From NCBI GenBank assembly GCA_963556145.1, contig OY744472.1, forward strand, positions 1,054,001-1,118,000: 64,000 bases of DNA, written 5' to 3'. Each line of letters begins with the position of its first letter. The first letter of the stretch is position 1. This document shows positions 1-10,674 of this stretch, in pieces. The stretch is from Hygrocybe punicea. Taxonomy: Eukaryota; Basidiomycota; Agaricomycetes; Agaricales; Hygrophoraceae. The notes beneath the pieces are model-generated. The model searched no databases and was not told the DNA's origin. It worked only from the letters and a program-made list of their open reading frames with translations. Both the position numbers and the translations under genes were made by a program.

Positions 1-2215
1 TACGAATGCAACTGGGTATTTTGTGCAAAGAGCTTCCTATGAAGAGCACATCAAGGAAGCCGTGGAGGTCAAACAGGTGCAAAATTCATTTGTTGTGGTC
101 TTAGGTTCCAAACTCAAACTTGCATTAGAAATCATCATGTTCCAAGCACAGAGCAGTCACCCAGAGCAATGCAAACAATAAGAACCTGGAATCCACAGGG
201 GTTGGTGCCTGTGCCTGTGCGAGGCATGGATGCTTCGTTCCGCACAGCATGGTGGATTTTCAGAAGGGTGAAAGGTAATGAGGTCAGGTCAGAATGTCCT
301 TGACTTGACCTGAAATCCTCGTCAGGCAAATGAACATAGACTACTCAATATGTGAAGCCCTCAAGTACAACACTGAAGGCATGCGGCAAGCTCTCTTGTT
401 CTATGATGTGATATGTGAGTGGGCGGTGAATTTTGGTAGACGTGTGAAGCAGAGTAGATTTTTGGATGCACCTACCATGGAATTGATCTTTGGTATCGGA
501 AAATTCCATTTAAATGCTCACAAGGACGACTGCTTTCCAAAATTCTCACCCAACTTTATTCGTGGTGCTGGGCAGCTGGATGGAGAACAGATGGAAACTC
601 TGTGGGCGATCATCGAGTTGATCTCACGCATCACAAAGTACATGAGCAAGGCTCACCGGCGGGAGATTTTGGATGACATGATGAGACATTCAAACTGGAA
701 AAAGTTGGTTGGAATGAGTAAGCAACAACCATTACCCTTCTCCTGGTTTGATACTCATCCTCTGAACAGTAAAAATGTTGATAGCAAAACATAAAACAGC
801 CATCAGGGTCAAACGAGAAAGCAAGGAGGCATATCAAGATTTGTCAAGTTCATTGGATCCCAAATTGGTGAAAAAGTGGAGTGAAAGCCAAACTTTCGCT
901 GAATCACAGCGTGGGGATGCACTGAAAATTTATCAAGTTGCTTTGAAGCAAGGTCAGTGATATTTCCTCCCCATAGTAGTGATGAATGAACAGTTCGTAG
1001 CACCAACTATGGCGGAAATACGTCTGAAACTGGGGAGGAACACCAAGGGGGAAGCAGGAGATTCCAATGCAGTGGCCTGGTTAGTGTCCGGGCTAAATAT
1101 TGAACAAGCTCAGTATGTTCCTCACATTATATCATCACTTTCCTGTTCACAATTCTGAATTTCAGGGACAATCTCACTCATGATATGCGAAAGCTTAAAA
1201 AAGCCGTTTCCATAGCGGAACAAAACAAGATTATGGATCGACGAAAACGGTTACAAAGCAGGATTGATGCCTTCCAGAGGAAGACAACCTTTCTACTCAA
1301 TGGGCATGACGTGGAGGAAGAGGATTGGGAGGAAAAGGATAAAACATCCCCGGATGTTGGCATGTCCGATGATTCACAAGATTCCGCATCAGATGAGGAA
1401 GGAACAGATTATGAAGAAGATTGTGATCCTATCCTAGCAGAAAATGCTCGTATCAGTTTGCCTTCTAAAATAGGAAAGGAGGTATGTAAAAGGGTGGGAT
1501 GGATTGAAATGGCTTCACAAGAAATGGAGCTTCGAAAAGGACAAGCTAACGAGTCCCTGGAGAAAATACGTTTTGCTCTGGGACATAAAGCATTGCTTTA
1601 TCGAACAAGGATTAGGAAGGCCAAAGGACAAAAGGCCAAGACACGGACTTGGGGAGCCATTCGTCATGCAGATGTGGCTTTGCATGAATGTGTGAGGTCT
1701 TATGGTCGAGCTTGTAGGGCATTGGTAAACCTGGGTGCGGACAACGAAACATTGGCACATTACCAAGAAATTCGTAGAGAGGATTTGAAGCTTAGTAGAG
1801 ATGTTGTGGAAGAAAACAGATTTGGGCAAAAGAGTGATGCATTGGCATGGTTTTGGAGAATGGGTGACCAGAACAAGGAACAGGAGGACAACTGGATGTC
1901 AGAATGTGAGTTATCAAATGAGATCTACCACAATACACCATTGAAGTTGTAGTAGTTTACAGAGTGAACTGGTTGAGAGCAAAGGCTAGAGCAGAGAGAG
2001 CAGGGGAAGAGGAAACAACGGTGTTGGCAGAGATGAAGTTTACCATAAGATGGTATAGGTTTCAACAACGACTGTGGCAGGAAAGAGCGAGACGAGCACT
2101 GCAGTCTTCAAGGCAGGGAAGGGGACATCACGCATATGCTGAGAAGCAAGTTGTAATGTGGAAAAGATTTGCAGAAGCGGCGAAGAAGGGTTTTCCAGTG
2201 GATGTTCTTGAATAG
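1..2215 (+). pseudogene. KDZ (Kyakuja-Dileera-Zisupton) family transposase, 5' partial, slightly degraded
   Basis: The coding sequence enters from outside the window and is split by short introns. The piece before the intron at 275-325 encodes a Cys cluster (GACACARHGC, about 204-233) and VDFQKGER. The next exon (about 326-716) has the family signatures YDVICEW, GIGKFHLNAHKDDCF, GAGQLDGEQMETLW and HSNWKKLVGM. Further exons (about 771-957, 1000-1103, 1167-1952, 1964-2215) give the charged C-terminal half ending in WLRAKAR and a block rich in W, R and E. KDZ proteins are DNA transposases widespread in Agaricomycetes. An in-frame TAG lies at 126-128 unless splicing there differs; the rest is open after removal of plausible GT-AG introns. 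The copy is therefore recent or only mildly decayed. The catalytic N-terminal part lies outside the window. Confidence 0.85.
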
Positions 2216-2282
2216 TAACAGGCAAATTTCTTTCGGAGTCAAATATTGGTTTTATTTAATGCTCATTGCATATGAACATCAT

Positions 2283-3560
2283 GTCCAATGAGGCACATCC
2301 GATATTGTTGGGCAATAAATATCCAACACATGGTAGACAGGCTAACGTGATTGGTGCCCCCATGTCAGCCAATCCAATGGAAATGGGAACCTAATATCCT
2401 GCCGATGTTGTCGTAGTGTGTCATAAATAGCCCGCTTGTCCGAGATGGGTTGGATAAGAAGATGGGTGGGATCAAATACAAGTGGGGAATAAATATCACA
2501 CCCAGCTGGGCCCATCCAATGCCAGTGGGTAATAAATATCCAACCCCCTCTCGGCCCATCCAATGCCAGTGGGGAATAAATATCCCACCCCATCTCGGCC
2601 CATCCAATGCCAGTGGGGAACAAATATCTGAACCCATCTCGGCCCATCCAATGCAATTGGGGAATAAATATCCCACCCCATCTCGGCCCATCCAATGCCA
2701 GTGGGGAGTAAATATCCCACCCCATCTCGGCCCATCCAATGCCAGTGGGAAACAAATATCCCACCCCATCTCGGCCCATCCAATGCAATTGGGGAATAAA
2801 TAACCCACCCCATCTCGGCCCATCCAATGCCAGTGGGAAATAAATATCCCACCCATCTCGGCCCATCCAATGCCAGTGGGGAACAAATATCTCGGCCCAT
2901 CCAATGCCAGTGGGAAACAAATATCCCACCCCATCTCGGCCCATCCAATGCAATTGGGGAATAAATAACCCACCCCATCTCGGCCCATCCAATGCCAGTG
3001 GGAAATAAATATCCCACCCATCTCGGCCCATCCAATGCCAGTGGGGAACAAATATCTCGGCCCATCCAATGCCAGTGGGAAACAAATATCCCACCCCATC
3101 TCGGCCCATCCAATGCAATTGGGGAATAAATATCCCACCCCATCTCGGCCCATCCAATGCCAGTGGGGAATAAATATCCCACCCCATCTCGGCCCATCCA
3201 ATGCCAGTGGGGAACAAATATCTGAACCCATCTCGGCCCATCCAATGCAATTGGGGAATAAATATCCCACCCCATTTCGGCCCATCCAATGCCAGTGGGA
3301 CATAAATATCCATCCCCATGTCGGCCCATCCAATGCTAATGGGACATAAATATCGGACCCCATCTCGGCCCATCCCATGCCAGTGGGAAATACATATCTG
3401 ACCCCATCTCGGCCCATTCAATTCTAGTGGGCAATCTTTATTTCTAACTTTATGGGCCCATTCAATACCAAGGGACAGAAATATCTCGGCTCATCTCGGC
3501 CCATCCAATCCTATAGGTCTGGATAATATCTCGGCCCATCTCGGCCCATCCACTGGGATT
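2283..3560. repeat. Minisatellite, 44-bp unit, with a 165-bp higher-order repeat
   Basis: More than 20 tandem copies of a 44-bp unit with core CTCGGCCCATCCAATGCCAG followed by an AT-rich AATAAATATC part. Units alternate between GCCAGTGGGG and GCAATTGGGG variants. Four units (44+44+43+34 bp) form a 165-bp block repeated at about 2741, 2906 and 3071. A diverged unit sits at 2283-2330 and degenerate units at 3460-3560. On the minus strand the unit has no stop in any frame, so long ORFs appear in all three frames; these are repeat artefacts. The array lies just downstream of the KDZ transposase gene and may be its subterminal repeat or an independent satellite. Confidence 0.95.
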
Positions 3561-3738
3561 GGGGGTTTAGCTCATGGGCTCCCCCAATGTTACAGGTCAA
3601 AAATCCGATGCAAGGTGTGACTCCTTGCGTTTGCACAGTGCCACGTCAATTGACATGTGTGTCAGCAATGCAAGGTAGATGTGGGCTGGAACCCGCCGGG
3701 TTTCCTGCGTGGGTCAATACCTGCACCTGACCCGCTGC

Positions 3739-4016
3739 TAGGGAATGACGCGGGTTACGGGTACGGGTACGGATTCCCATACCCGTCAGCTTTAATTCGA
3801 GCCCGGGATCATCCAAATCGGCCGAGTATTGACTGAGATATGATTAAAACACTGAAATATAGTGTTTTGATCATAGCTTACTCAATACTTGACCGTTTTG
3901 GATGATCCCAGGCTCAAAATGACGGGTAAACCCGCCGGATCACGGGTACGGGTAGCTGCGGGTACGGGTACGGGTAGGGCCTTGAATACCCGCGGGTATA
4001 CCCGTGGCATTGCCTA
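3739..4016. mobile_element. hAT-type MITE (ACGGGT words), 278 bp
   Basis: The ends are TAGGGAATGACGCGGG and CCGTGGCATTGCCTA. An exact 8-bp duplication CCCGCTGC lies at 3731-3738 and 4017-4024, the length typical of hAT insertions. Inside the ends are iterated ACGGGT/ACCCGT words, and the centre is an imperfect palindrome (arms about 3796-3853 and 3860-3917, GGATCATCCAAA on both sides). There is no coding capacity. Similar CGGGTA-rich sequence continues to about 4130 outside the TSD and may be a remnant of an older relative. Confidence 0.8.
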
Positions 4017-4384
4017 CCCGCTGCTACCCACCATCTACCCGCTGAAACAAGACCCACAGGTAGATGGGTACAGGTTGGAGCATGTGCAAGTGCGGGTTGG
4101 CCTCAGGACACCCGCAGGTATACCCATGCCATTGCCTAAAGGCATCACAGAGCCAAGAGGAGGAGGATCTGGAAATCGAAGAGGAGGCATTTGGGACTTT
4201 TTCGTGTAGTTTCCAACAAGGGTGACTCGCTTTTCTGTTGCCCTTCAATTTTTTGAACTACAAGTTTTTTGTTGCAGATAATGTTATTCCATGGCCTGTC
4301 AGACAGGCTTGATTTAAGAGAATATATGATTGGAAAGAAATTAAAGGATTAAATTCATGATACTATCAAATTTGTTAAAATTAC

Positions 4385-7300
4385 GAGATGCTCACGTGGA
4401 GCGGTATATAGAGGGCAGTGAGGATTATCTAATGGTGCCAAATGCTACAGATGTTCTCTGGCTTCCACAATGACTACATCTACTCCTTGATGATCTCCAG
4501 CAATACAAACTGCCTTTTCCTTGGCACCCCAGGGATGTACTTGTTCAAGGTAATGCAACAGGATCAGAACTGTATTGGTGCCCGGAATCATCAGCTTGAT
4601 CTCAATTTCTGGTGGATCACTGCTGACAGGCATGCCCCAAGTGTGGGCGATGGTGCCTTCACTAATACTTTTCTTCAGCTGCCCAGATTTCTGTTGAAGC
4701 CTGATACATTCAATTTGATCGATTTTCCATGCAAACTTTGCATGGCAAGCCAGTCTTTGTGGACACCTGTGCAAAGGAGTCAGTGAATGGGAAATGTGAC
4801 AATAGTGGAACAGTACCCGATGGTAAGAATACCCCTCTTTCTTCTATATCGTTGTTTATAACTTTCCCTGGCCATTGTATTGAGGGATCCTGAGAGCTGG
4901 GTTCCCCACAATTTAGCTGATCCAAGAGGGCTGTTGACAGAAAATCTCGGTCTGGCAGTGGTGTTCAGGAAGAAGGTTCTCAAGCAGGACTTCCACCCTG
5001 GGCTGAAGGAGATTCCCACATGGGCATTGAGGGCCTGGGAACAACAGATTCCAGGGAGGGTAGCAATACCGTCTGGGAAGCTTCTGGCTGGACATCCTGA
5101 AAATAATATAGTGGCCTGCGATTCCTACATCAAGCAGAAGTCAGGCACCTTATGGAACAGGAATATAAACATGAGTTTCACGATATCTCAACCAAGAAGT
5201 CTTCTTTACAGCCGTTTGCATAAAGCATGACAGTTGCCACATTTTTTTTGTTTATAAGAAAAAGGAAGACTTAGTGAAATTTCAAGTGCGAAGTAGTGTA
5301 TCTCATGAAATACTGAATGGATTGAGATCATTGTAGAGGCAAATTTTATCTATTCTTCAATGCCTTTTCAGCTGTGTTATTACATTTGAGCTGTGTCTAG
5401 TGTATGCTGAGTTATAAGCATAATAAGATAGAGTAGCAGCTGAACATTGAATGATAAATAGCTCTGTCAATACCTCTTGGATTGAGATACTTGTATGGAG
5501 TAAAATGTTCATTTTTTCAATGTGAATCTGCTCAAATACCGGGATTTTCAATGTTGAGCATTTTCTGAGTGCAAGTTAGAAATATTGCTAAATTTTAATG
5601 AGATCAAGACTATGGATTTAGAATCTGTAAGTATTGGAAATCCCGGTATTTGAGTAGATTCACATTGAAAAAATGAACATTTTACTCCATACAAGTATCT
5701 CAATCCAAGAGGTATTGACAGAGCTATTTATCATTCAATGTTCAGCTGCTACTCTATCTTATTATGCTTATAACTCAGCATACACTAGACACAGCTCAAA
5801 TGTAATAACACAGCTGAAAAGGCATTGAAGAATAGATAAAATTTGCCTCCACAATGATCTCAATCCATTCAGTATTTCATGAGATACACTACTTCACACT
5901 TGAAATTTCACTAAGTCTTCCTTTTTCTTATAAACAAAAAAAATGTGGCAACTGTCATGCTTTATGCAAACGGCTGTAAATTGCATGACTTTGAGATTAG
6001 CATCCATGCAGACGTCATACATTTTGAGATGTTTTTGGGTGTGTATGATGGTCCCATGATACCCACAAAATTTATTCAACCCCACCACGAGCACCCTCTT
6101 TCTGGCTACTGGATCTTTGATGGTTTGCATGACAGGGTGTTGGGTAATGGTTCCGGCCAGGGGCCTCAGTAAACGGTTCTGCTCCACAAAATCAACATGG
6201 AGGGCATGCACTTCTATATGATCGGAAACTGAATGAATGAGGTTTGACTGGTCAAGACGATGTCAACAAGAGGATCTACATGGGAGCAATGCCTTTACCT
6301 CTATATTGTTAAATCGTGAGTTGGCTGACGCTGTAGTAATTTGCAAAATGTAATCGCTAGACATGCCCACTATAAAACCCGATTTACCAGCGTGAACACC
6401 CAGTCGTACACAAACGTAGTCTCCAACACTGAAAGATTTATGAATCTGATGTGCTGGAACCTCAACTAGTTGGTCCTCATTCAGAGAGCATCATTGTCGT
6501 CTTTGCGCAGGTGCACTTGCACTGAGTTGACATCCTTGGAGATGATAATACCGCGAAGTCCTTTCAGCTCTCCTTTAATAATTTTGATGTGATCGTTAAT
6601 GCTCAATGAAGCAATGGTGTCCTCAACTTTCCACCAATGCCTGGCTGCTTTACACCATCCCAAACTCATGTTGAACAATTTGATCTCCTCAAAAGTAGGA
6701 TGGACATTCTTTGTGTTCAAGGTGTGAACATTAACCCATCGTTCCAAAAAGCCATCCTTGAACTTCATCCCCTGGAATGTGAGCCAATCTTTGCCCTGTT
6801 GAACAGCTTCGGTACCGAAAATGTTGCAGGCTCAGTTGGCATCAAACAGCGTGGGAAGAGGACGAGTTTCCGGCAAGCGCTTGAGATCCTTGGAAGGCTC
6901 GAGGTAGGAGAGGTGAGGCACAAGGAACACTCTAACCTTGGCACTGTATGTGACCACCTCTGTGACATAACCAATATCCCCTTTGTACATGCCACTCCTG
7001 GTACGCACCCAGTCACCTTCGGCCACAGTCATGGCTGAGTTCACCATTTTCAACTTGAGAAGTTGCACACGCTCAGGCAGGGGCACGAGGCTAATTTCCC
7101 AATCAATATAGACTATGTGCATGTGTGCAAAAGCATGTCGAATATCCCCAGTACTTGGGGCTTCGACATAGATAGCACCTGGAATGGATGGTTGCCAGCA
7201 GGTGGAAGTGATCATCAGACTTGAGTCATCAGTGCTGCCACATTTGTGAAGAAGAAATTCCAGGCAATCCAACTCCAACCCACGCTATAACAAACAGCAA

Positions 7301-7695
7301 TGCCAAGTTGAGGAGCAAAGACTCATTAGACCACTCACCTTGACACTAACATGCCAAAGATTCATGTCTCCAGCATGAGGTTCATTGAGAACCCACAATT
7401 GAGTGTCGGGAGTCAAATCAAGTGTAGCAGGGATGACACTATTCCATTGATATTTCTCTTTGAGCTACTCTGCCTGGCTTGCCAGTTCTTCATACTCATC
7501 CCAAAGTGAATGTTGACAGCTTGGCCACTGGACCCAGAAATGCTTGGTTGCGAGCGGCATGGACTCTGAGTTGGCGTCTAACCCTAGATCCATAAAGTCT
7601 TCAAATTGCAGAGGACGAGATGAGGATGATTTACCAGGTGACTCCGAGCTCATCTCTGAATCATAATTCAAATTCAAATCCATGTCCGTGTCCAT
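4385..7695 (-). pseudogene. Spt5-like multi-KOW-domain protein, decayed and interrupted
   Basis: The minus-strand pieces read in order. An acidic N-terminus (7695-7465, MDTDMDLNLNYDSEMS) comes first. An NGN-like block follows with PGAIYVEAPS and ISLVPLPERVQLL, then a KOW motif GDWVRTRSGMYKGDIGYVTEV (7278-6832, shown here split around its centre at KGDIG). A second KOW (KIIKGELKGLRGIIIS, about 6768-6481), a third near 6430-6330 and a fourth near 6200-5980 follow. A further KOW-like end (VHPWGAKEKAVCIAGDHQG) is at 4774-4445, with a TAG near 4440. KOW domains of Spt5 bind RNA or RNA polymerase; this family is multicopy in mushroom genomes. The gene is split by the palindromic element at 5209-5976, and part 4780-5205 is barely readable. 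The start is uncertain because a MITE begins 17 bp upstream of the chosen ATG. Confidence 0.65.
5209..5976. mobile_element. Foldback (long-palindrome) element, 768 bp, TA-flanked
   Basis: Two near-identical inverted arms of about 340 bp (about 5209-5552 and 5635-5976) flank about 85 bp of unique sequence; the symmetry centre is near 5592. The ends read TA-CAGCCGTTTGCATAAAG and its complement followed by TA, as expected for a Tc1/mariner-type TA target. It has no transposase, so it is non-autonomous. It splits the KOW pseudogene. Internal motifs (GACTTAGTGAAATTTC, GTATCTCATGAAATACTG, ATTACATTTGA, TGTTCATTTTTTCAA) occur in the same order in the element at 50042-50755, so the two belong to one superfamily. 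Confidence 0.8.
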
Positions 7696-7711
7696 GTCGT
7701 CATGGTCATGC

Positions 7712-8980
7712 TAGTGATGCCGAAGTTCGGTTCGGAACTGATCCGAACCCGGTTTGCGGTTCTGGCACTGACAGGCAGTTCAAACCGCATTCAAATGCAG
7801 TTCAAACCGCAAACCGTAATGTATAGTTACCTACGTAGATACTCATTTAGATACTTAATTTTTTACATTTTTTTCTATGCAGTTGCGTGAACTTAGGTCA
7901 TGTGACCTTAAACATACTCGCGCGACACCCTAATTTCGACTCAACACTAACGTTACTCAACAACCACAGTAAGTAATGGCTTCATACTATATTTTACTGA
8001 CATTTTATTACATGGAACAGCCCCCCGTGGCCCACCTTGACCGCATAAAGAAGGCACCCGTGGTCAACTCCACCCAACAACCTCCCTCGCGTTCCAACGC
8101 GAGTCGGAGTGAATTGAGGGCAGCAGTGGCAGCAGCAGCAATGGCAGTGGAAACACCACAAATGCCACCACCCCGACGATGGCCAAATGGCCCCAAATGA
8201 CAGCAACTGCAACAGCAGCAGCAGCAACCACAACCGCAACCGCAACTGCAGCAGCAGCAGCAGCAACAGCAATGCCGACAGCAGCAGCAGAGCAACACCA
8301 GCGGCAGCAGCCACCTGCCACATCAAACACGGATGATCGTGACCATTGTCGCCTCCACCACCACTTACAACACCAACACCAACACGACGATGATGGGGAG
8401 TTGAAGGCTGGGAGGGTGGTGCGCCCACCTACCAGCCCAGGTACATCCCTCACGAACACGCCCTAGCCACGTCAATTGACGTGCGGACACCCATAGGAAG
8501 TCCCCAGCCCCATCCAACCTCGCAAAAACAGACAGAGCATGTCAATTGACATGCCCCGTTCTTCGCGAGGTCGTCAGCACACGCGGATGCCCATGGAAAG
8601 TCCCCGGCCCCATCCAACCTTGCGGAAACAGATGGAGCGTGTCAATTTATGCGTCCCCGTTCTTCGCGAGGTAGGTAGCATGCGCGGACGCCCATGGGAA
8701 GTGCCTGGCCCCAACCCAACCTCACAAAAACAGATGGAGTGCCCCCCCATCTACCTCGTGAGGGTGACAGCCGCGTCAATTGACACGCATCTGGCCCGCG
8801 CGAGGTATTTGGAGGTTGGTTCGCGGTTCGAACCACATTTGAACGCAGACCGAACGCCATGGAACCGTTCGACACGGTTTCGGTTCGGGTTTGGCATTTG
8901 GCTGAACCGAACCAACGGTTCTGGTTCTGGTTTTTCAAAAATAGCGAAAAACCGGACCGAACCGAACTTCGGCAACACTA
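7712..8980. mobile_element. Large hAT-type MITE (GTTCGG words), 1,269 bp
   Basis: The ends are TAGTGATGCCGAAGTTCGG and CCGAACTTCGGCAACACTA, with an exact 8-bp TSD GGTCATGC at 7704-7711 and 8981-8988. Subterminal zones are iterated GGTTCGG/AACCG words. The core holds a CAG/CAA triplet-rich stretch (about 8110-8380), a short motif RVVRPPTSPG before a GGTACATC donor-like site (about 8414-8443), and about three 100-bp tandem units (8466-8770). No transposase is present. Poly-Gln/Ala/Leu ORFs over the triplet region are composition artefacts on at least five of the six frames. Confidence 0.85.
8466..8770. repeat. Tandem repeat, about 100-bp unit, three copies
   Basis: Units share CCCATRGGAAGTCCCC followed by GCCCCATCCAACCT, at about 8490, 8589 and 8691. 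Copies of the palindrome GTCAATTGAC (8471, 8541, a decayed one at 8641, and 8775) are interspersed. The array is internal to the MITE at 7712-8980. Confidence 0.7.
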
Positions 8981-8988
8981 GGTCATGC

Positions 8989-9553
8989 ACACGCAGGTCC
9001 AGGAATTTGGTGACACTATTATGCTAAGAATGAAGGTTCAAGCACTGGGAATGGTCCTGGGCCGCATTGGTATGCTCACTGTGACCTCCAAGTCCAACTT
9101 CAAGTTGTAGCCCACCATGACTTTTCGTCATTTGTAACCACCTTTACAGTAATTCGAAATCATGATCAGGTGTGAATTCACAATTGGGACGTTGAATTAC
9201 GAAAAATAATTGTACTAACTACTAGACTGCTACTAGACTTGCAGAAGAAAGTGATTGACTATCATTTAGCTGAGGACCATAGCTAGGGTGGTTTCAAACC
9301 CATTTTGGTATTTGGGGAAAACCAACCAGAACCTGCCCTCAGGTGAGCACTATAATAATACAAACAATGCCACAACTTGTCGCTACTCCAATCCCAATTA
9401 CTCTAGATTTGTAGTAATGTTTAATTACTAGTACAAGCACAAGCTTTAATATATAATTTAATAAGCATTGAAGTAGCGGCAAAGACGAATCGGAATTTCC
9501 CCGTTATACCATTGTTATCCTCATTACCCCATTATATCATCGTTATATCCTCA
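8989..9553. other. Intergenic, nothing recognised
   Basis: AT-rich sequence between the MITE and the next gene. I see no ORF, repeat or RNA gene that I can support. Confidence 0.5.
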
Positions 9554-10495
9554 TGTCTGATCTCAACCTCAATTGCGACGACAACTTCAATGATCTCCTT
9601 CACACTTTCTTCCACCCTGATTGGGTAAGTGACTCAGATGATATGCCATTCTCAACACTCACGAAATGAATGCATCGCCGTCCTTAGACTAATTTTTCTC
9701 TGGATTCACTTGTCATGTCGTCGTCGCCATTATCAGATGATCACTTGCTGCATTTTGTGCAAGGCTCAACCTCTTCACTCGTGCCTTTTTCAACTGTGGC
9801 CTCCTCATTGTCCTCCATGCAGGCCCAGGTACTCGACTCACATGCAACATCAGTCATGATCCCTCTGGTTATCCTCTCCAATACCAATCTCATAACATTC
9901 CAAGATGTTCAACACCATTATACCCACATCCCCATACCTGCGTCTCCATCTTATCGACATTGCAGTTTTACCACTGTGCTAACCTCCAAAGATGTTGCTC
10001 AGTCATCCGATTGGTTGGCGCTCATGCAAGTGGCAAAGGGAACGTATGAAGTCAGCATGCCATGCTATTCATGGTTCTGCAGCAAGGAACAACGACTCCT
10101 GAATGGACATCAGGAATTATTTGTCTCAGGATTGTATCTTCATCGGTCTCAAGGCAAGCCCTACTGGCAGCCACTATATGGTATGTTACGTTTCATTTTC
10201 ATGACTTGTATTGATTTGTATTTACCAGACAAGATGGGTACAGACTGGGACATTATGTCAGATTTGGTACGGTGGAATATCCCCACCCTGTGATCCTCAA
10301 AGAGGTAAGTAAGCATGTGTTAAGTTGTCTTCAACACTTTTTTTTCCTTTTTTTGCAGATTACGGCTGGTTTTTTTATGGCCCATCAACAGATTCAAAAT
10401 GCCATTAAAACGCACATCATTCCTCATATCTGGAGCAGGCATTATGGACCTATGGATAGTCTCCAGCAGGTATCCTGCCTAGATGAGCTGTCCAT

Positions 10496-10674
10496 TGTAG
10501 AGACATCTATATCTCTGGGTACGTATTCACTCATTTTACTATATTCTCTATTTGTTCTATTATTTGTATGTAGTGGCTGTTGTAAATAGTCACAAACAAG
10601 TTGAGTTTTGGGTTTTGACCCCAGTGACAACGATCTCGCACACAACGAATCCGCGCCTACCCAGGCTGCGTTCA
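10496..10674 (+). repeat. Left 179-bp LTR-like repeat
   Basis: Starts TGTAGAGACATC, ends GCTGCGTTCA; by eye identical to 13022-13200. Confidence 0.7.

Noticed and set aside
2508..3420. CRISPR-like array
   Set aside because: Units abut without unique spacers and the host is a eukaryote; it is a minisatellite.
2342..3421. Minus-strand ORFs of 359, 350 and 277 codons
   Set aside because: All three frames are open because the 44-bp repeat unit lacks minus-strand stops; not genes.
4880..5230. 116-codon plus-strand ORF
   Set aside because: No family resemblance and overlaps the minus-strand KOW relic; probably chance.
7994..8459. Leu-, Cys-, Ala- and Gln-rich ORFs in several frames
   Set aside because: Products of a CAG/CAA triplet region read in different frames inside a MITE.
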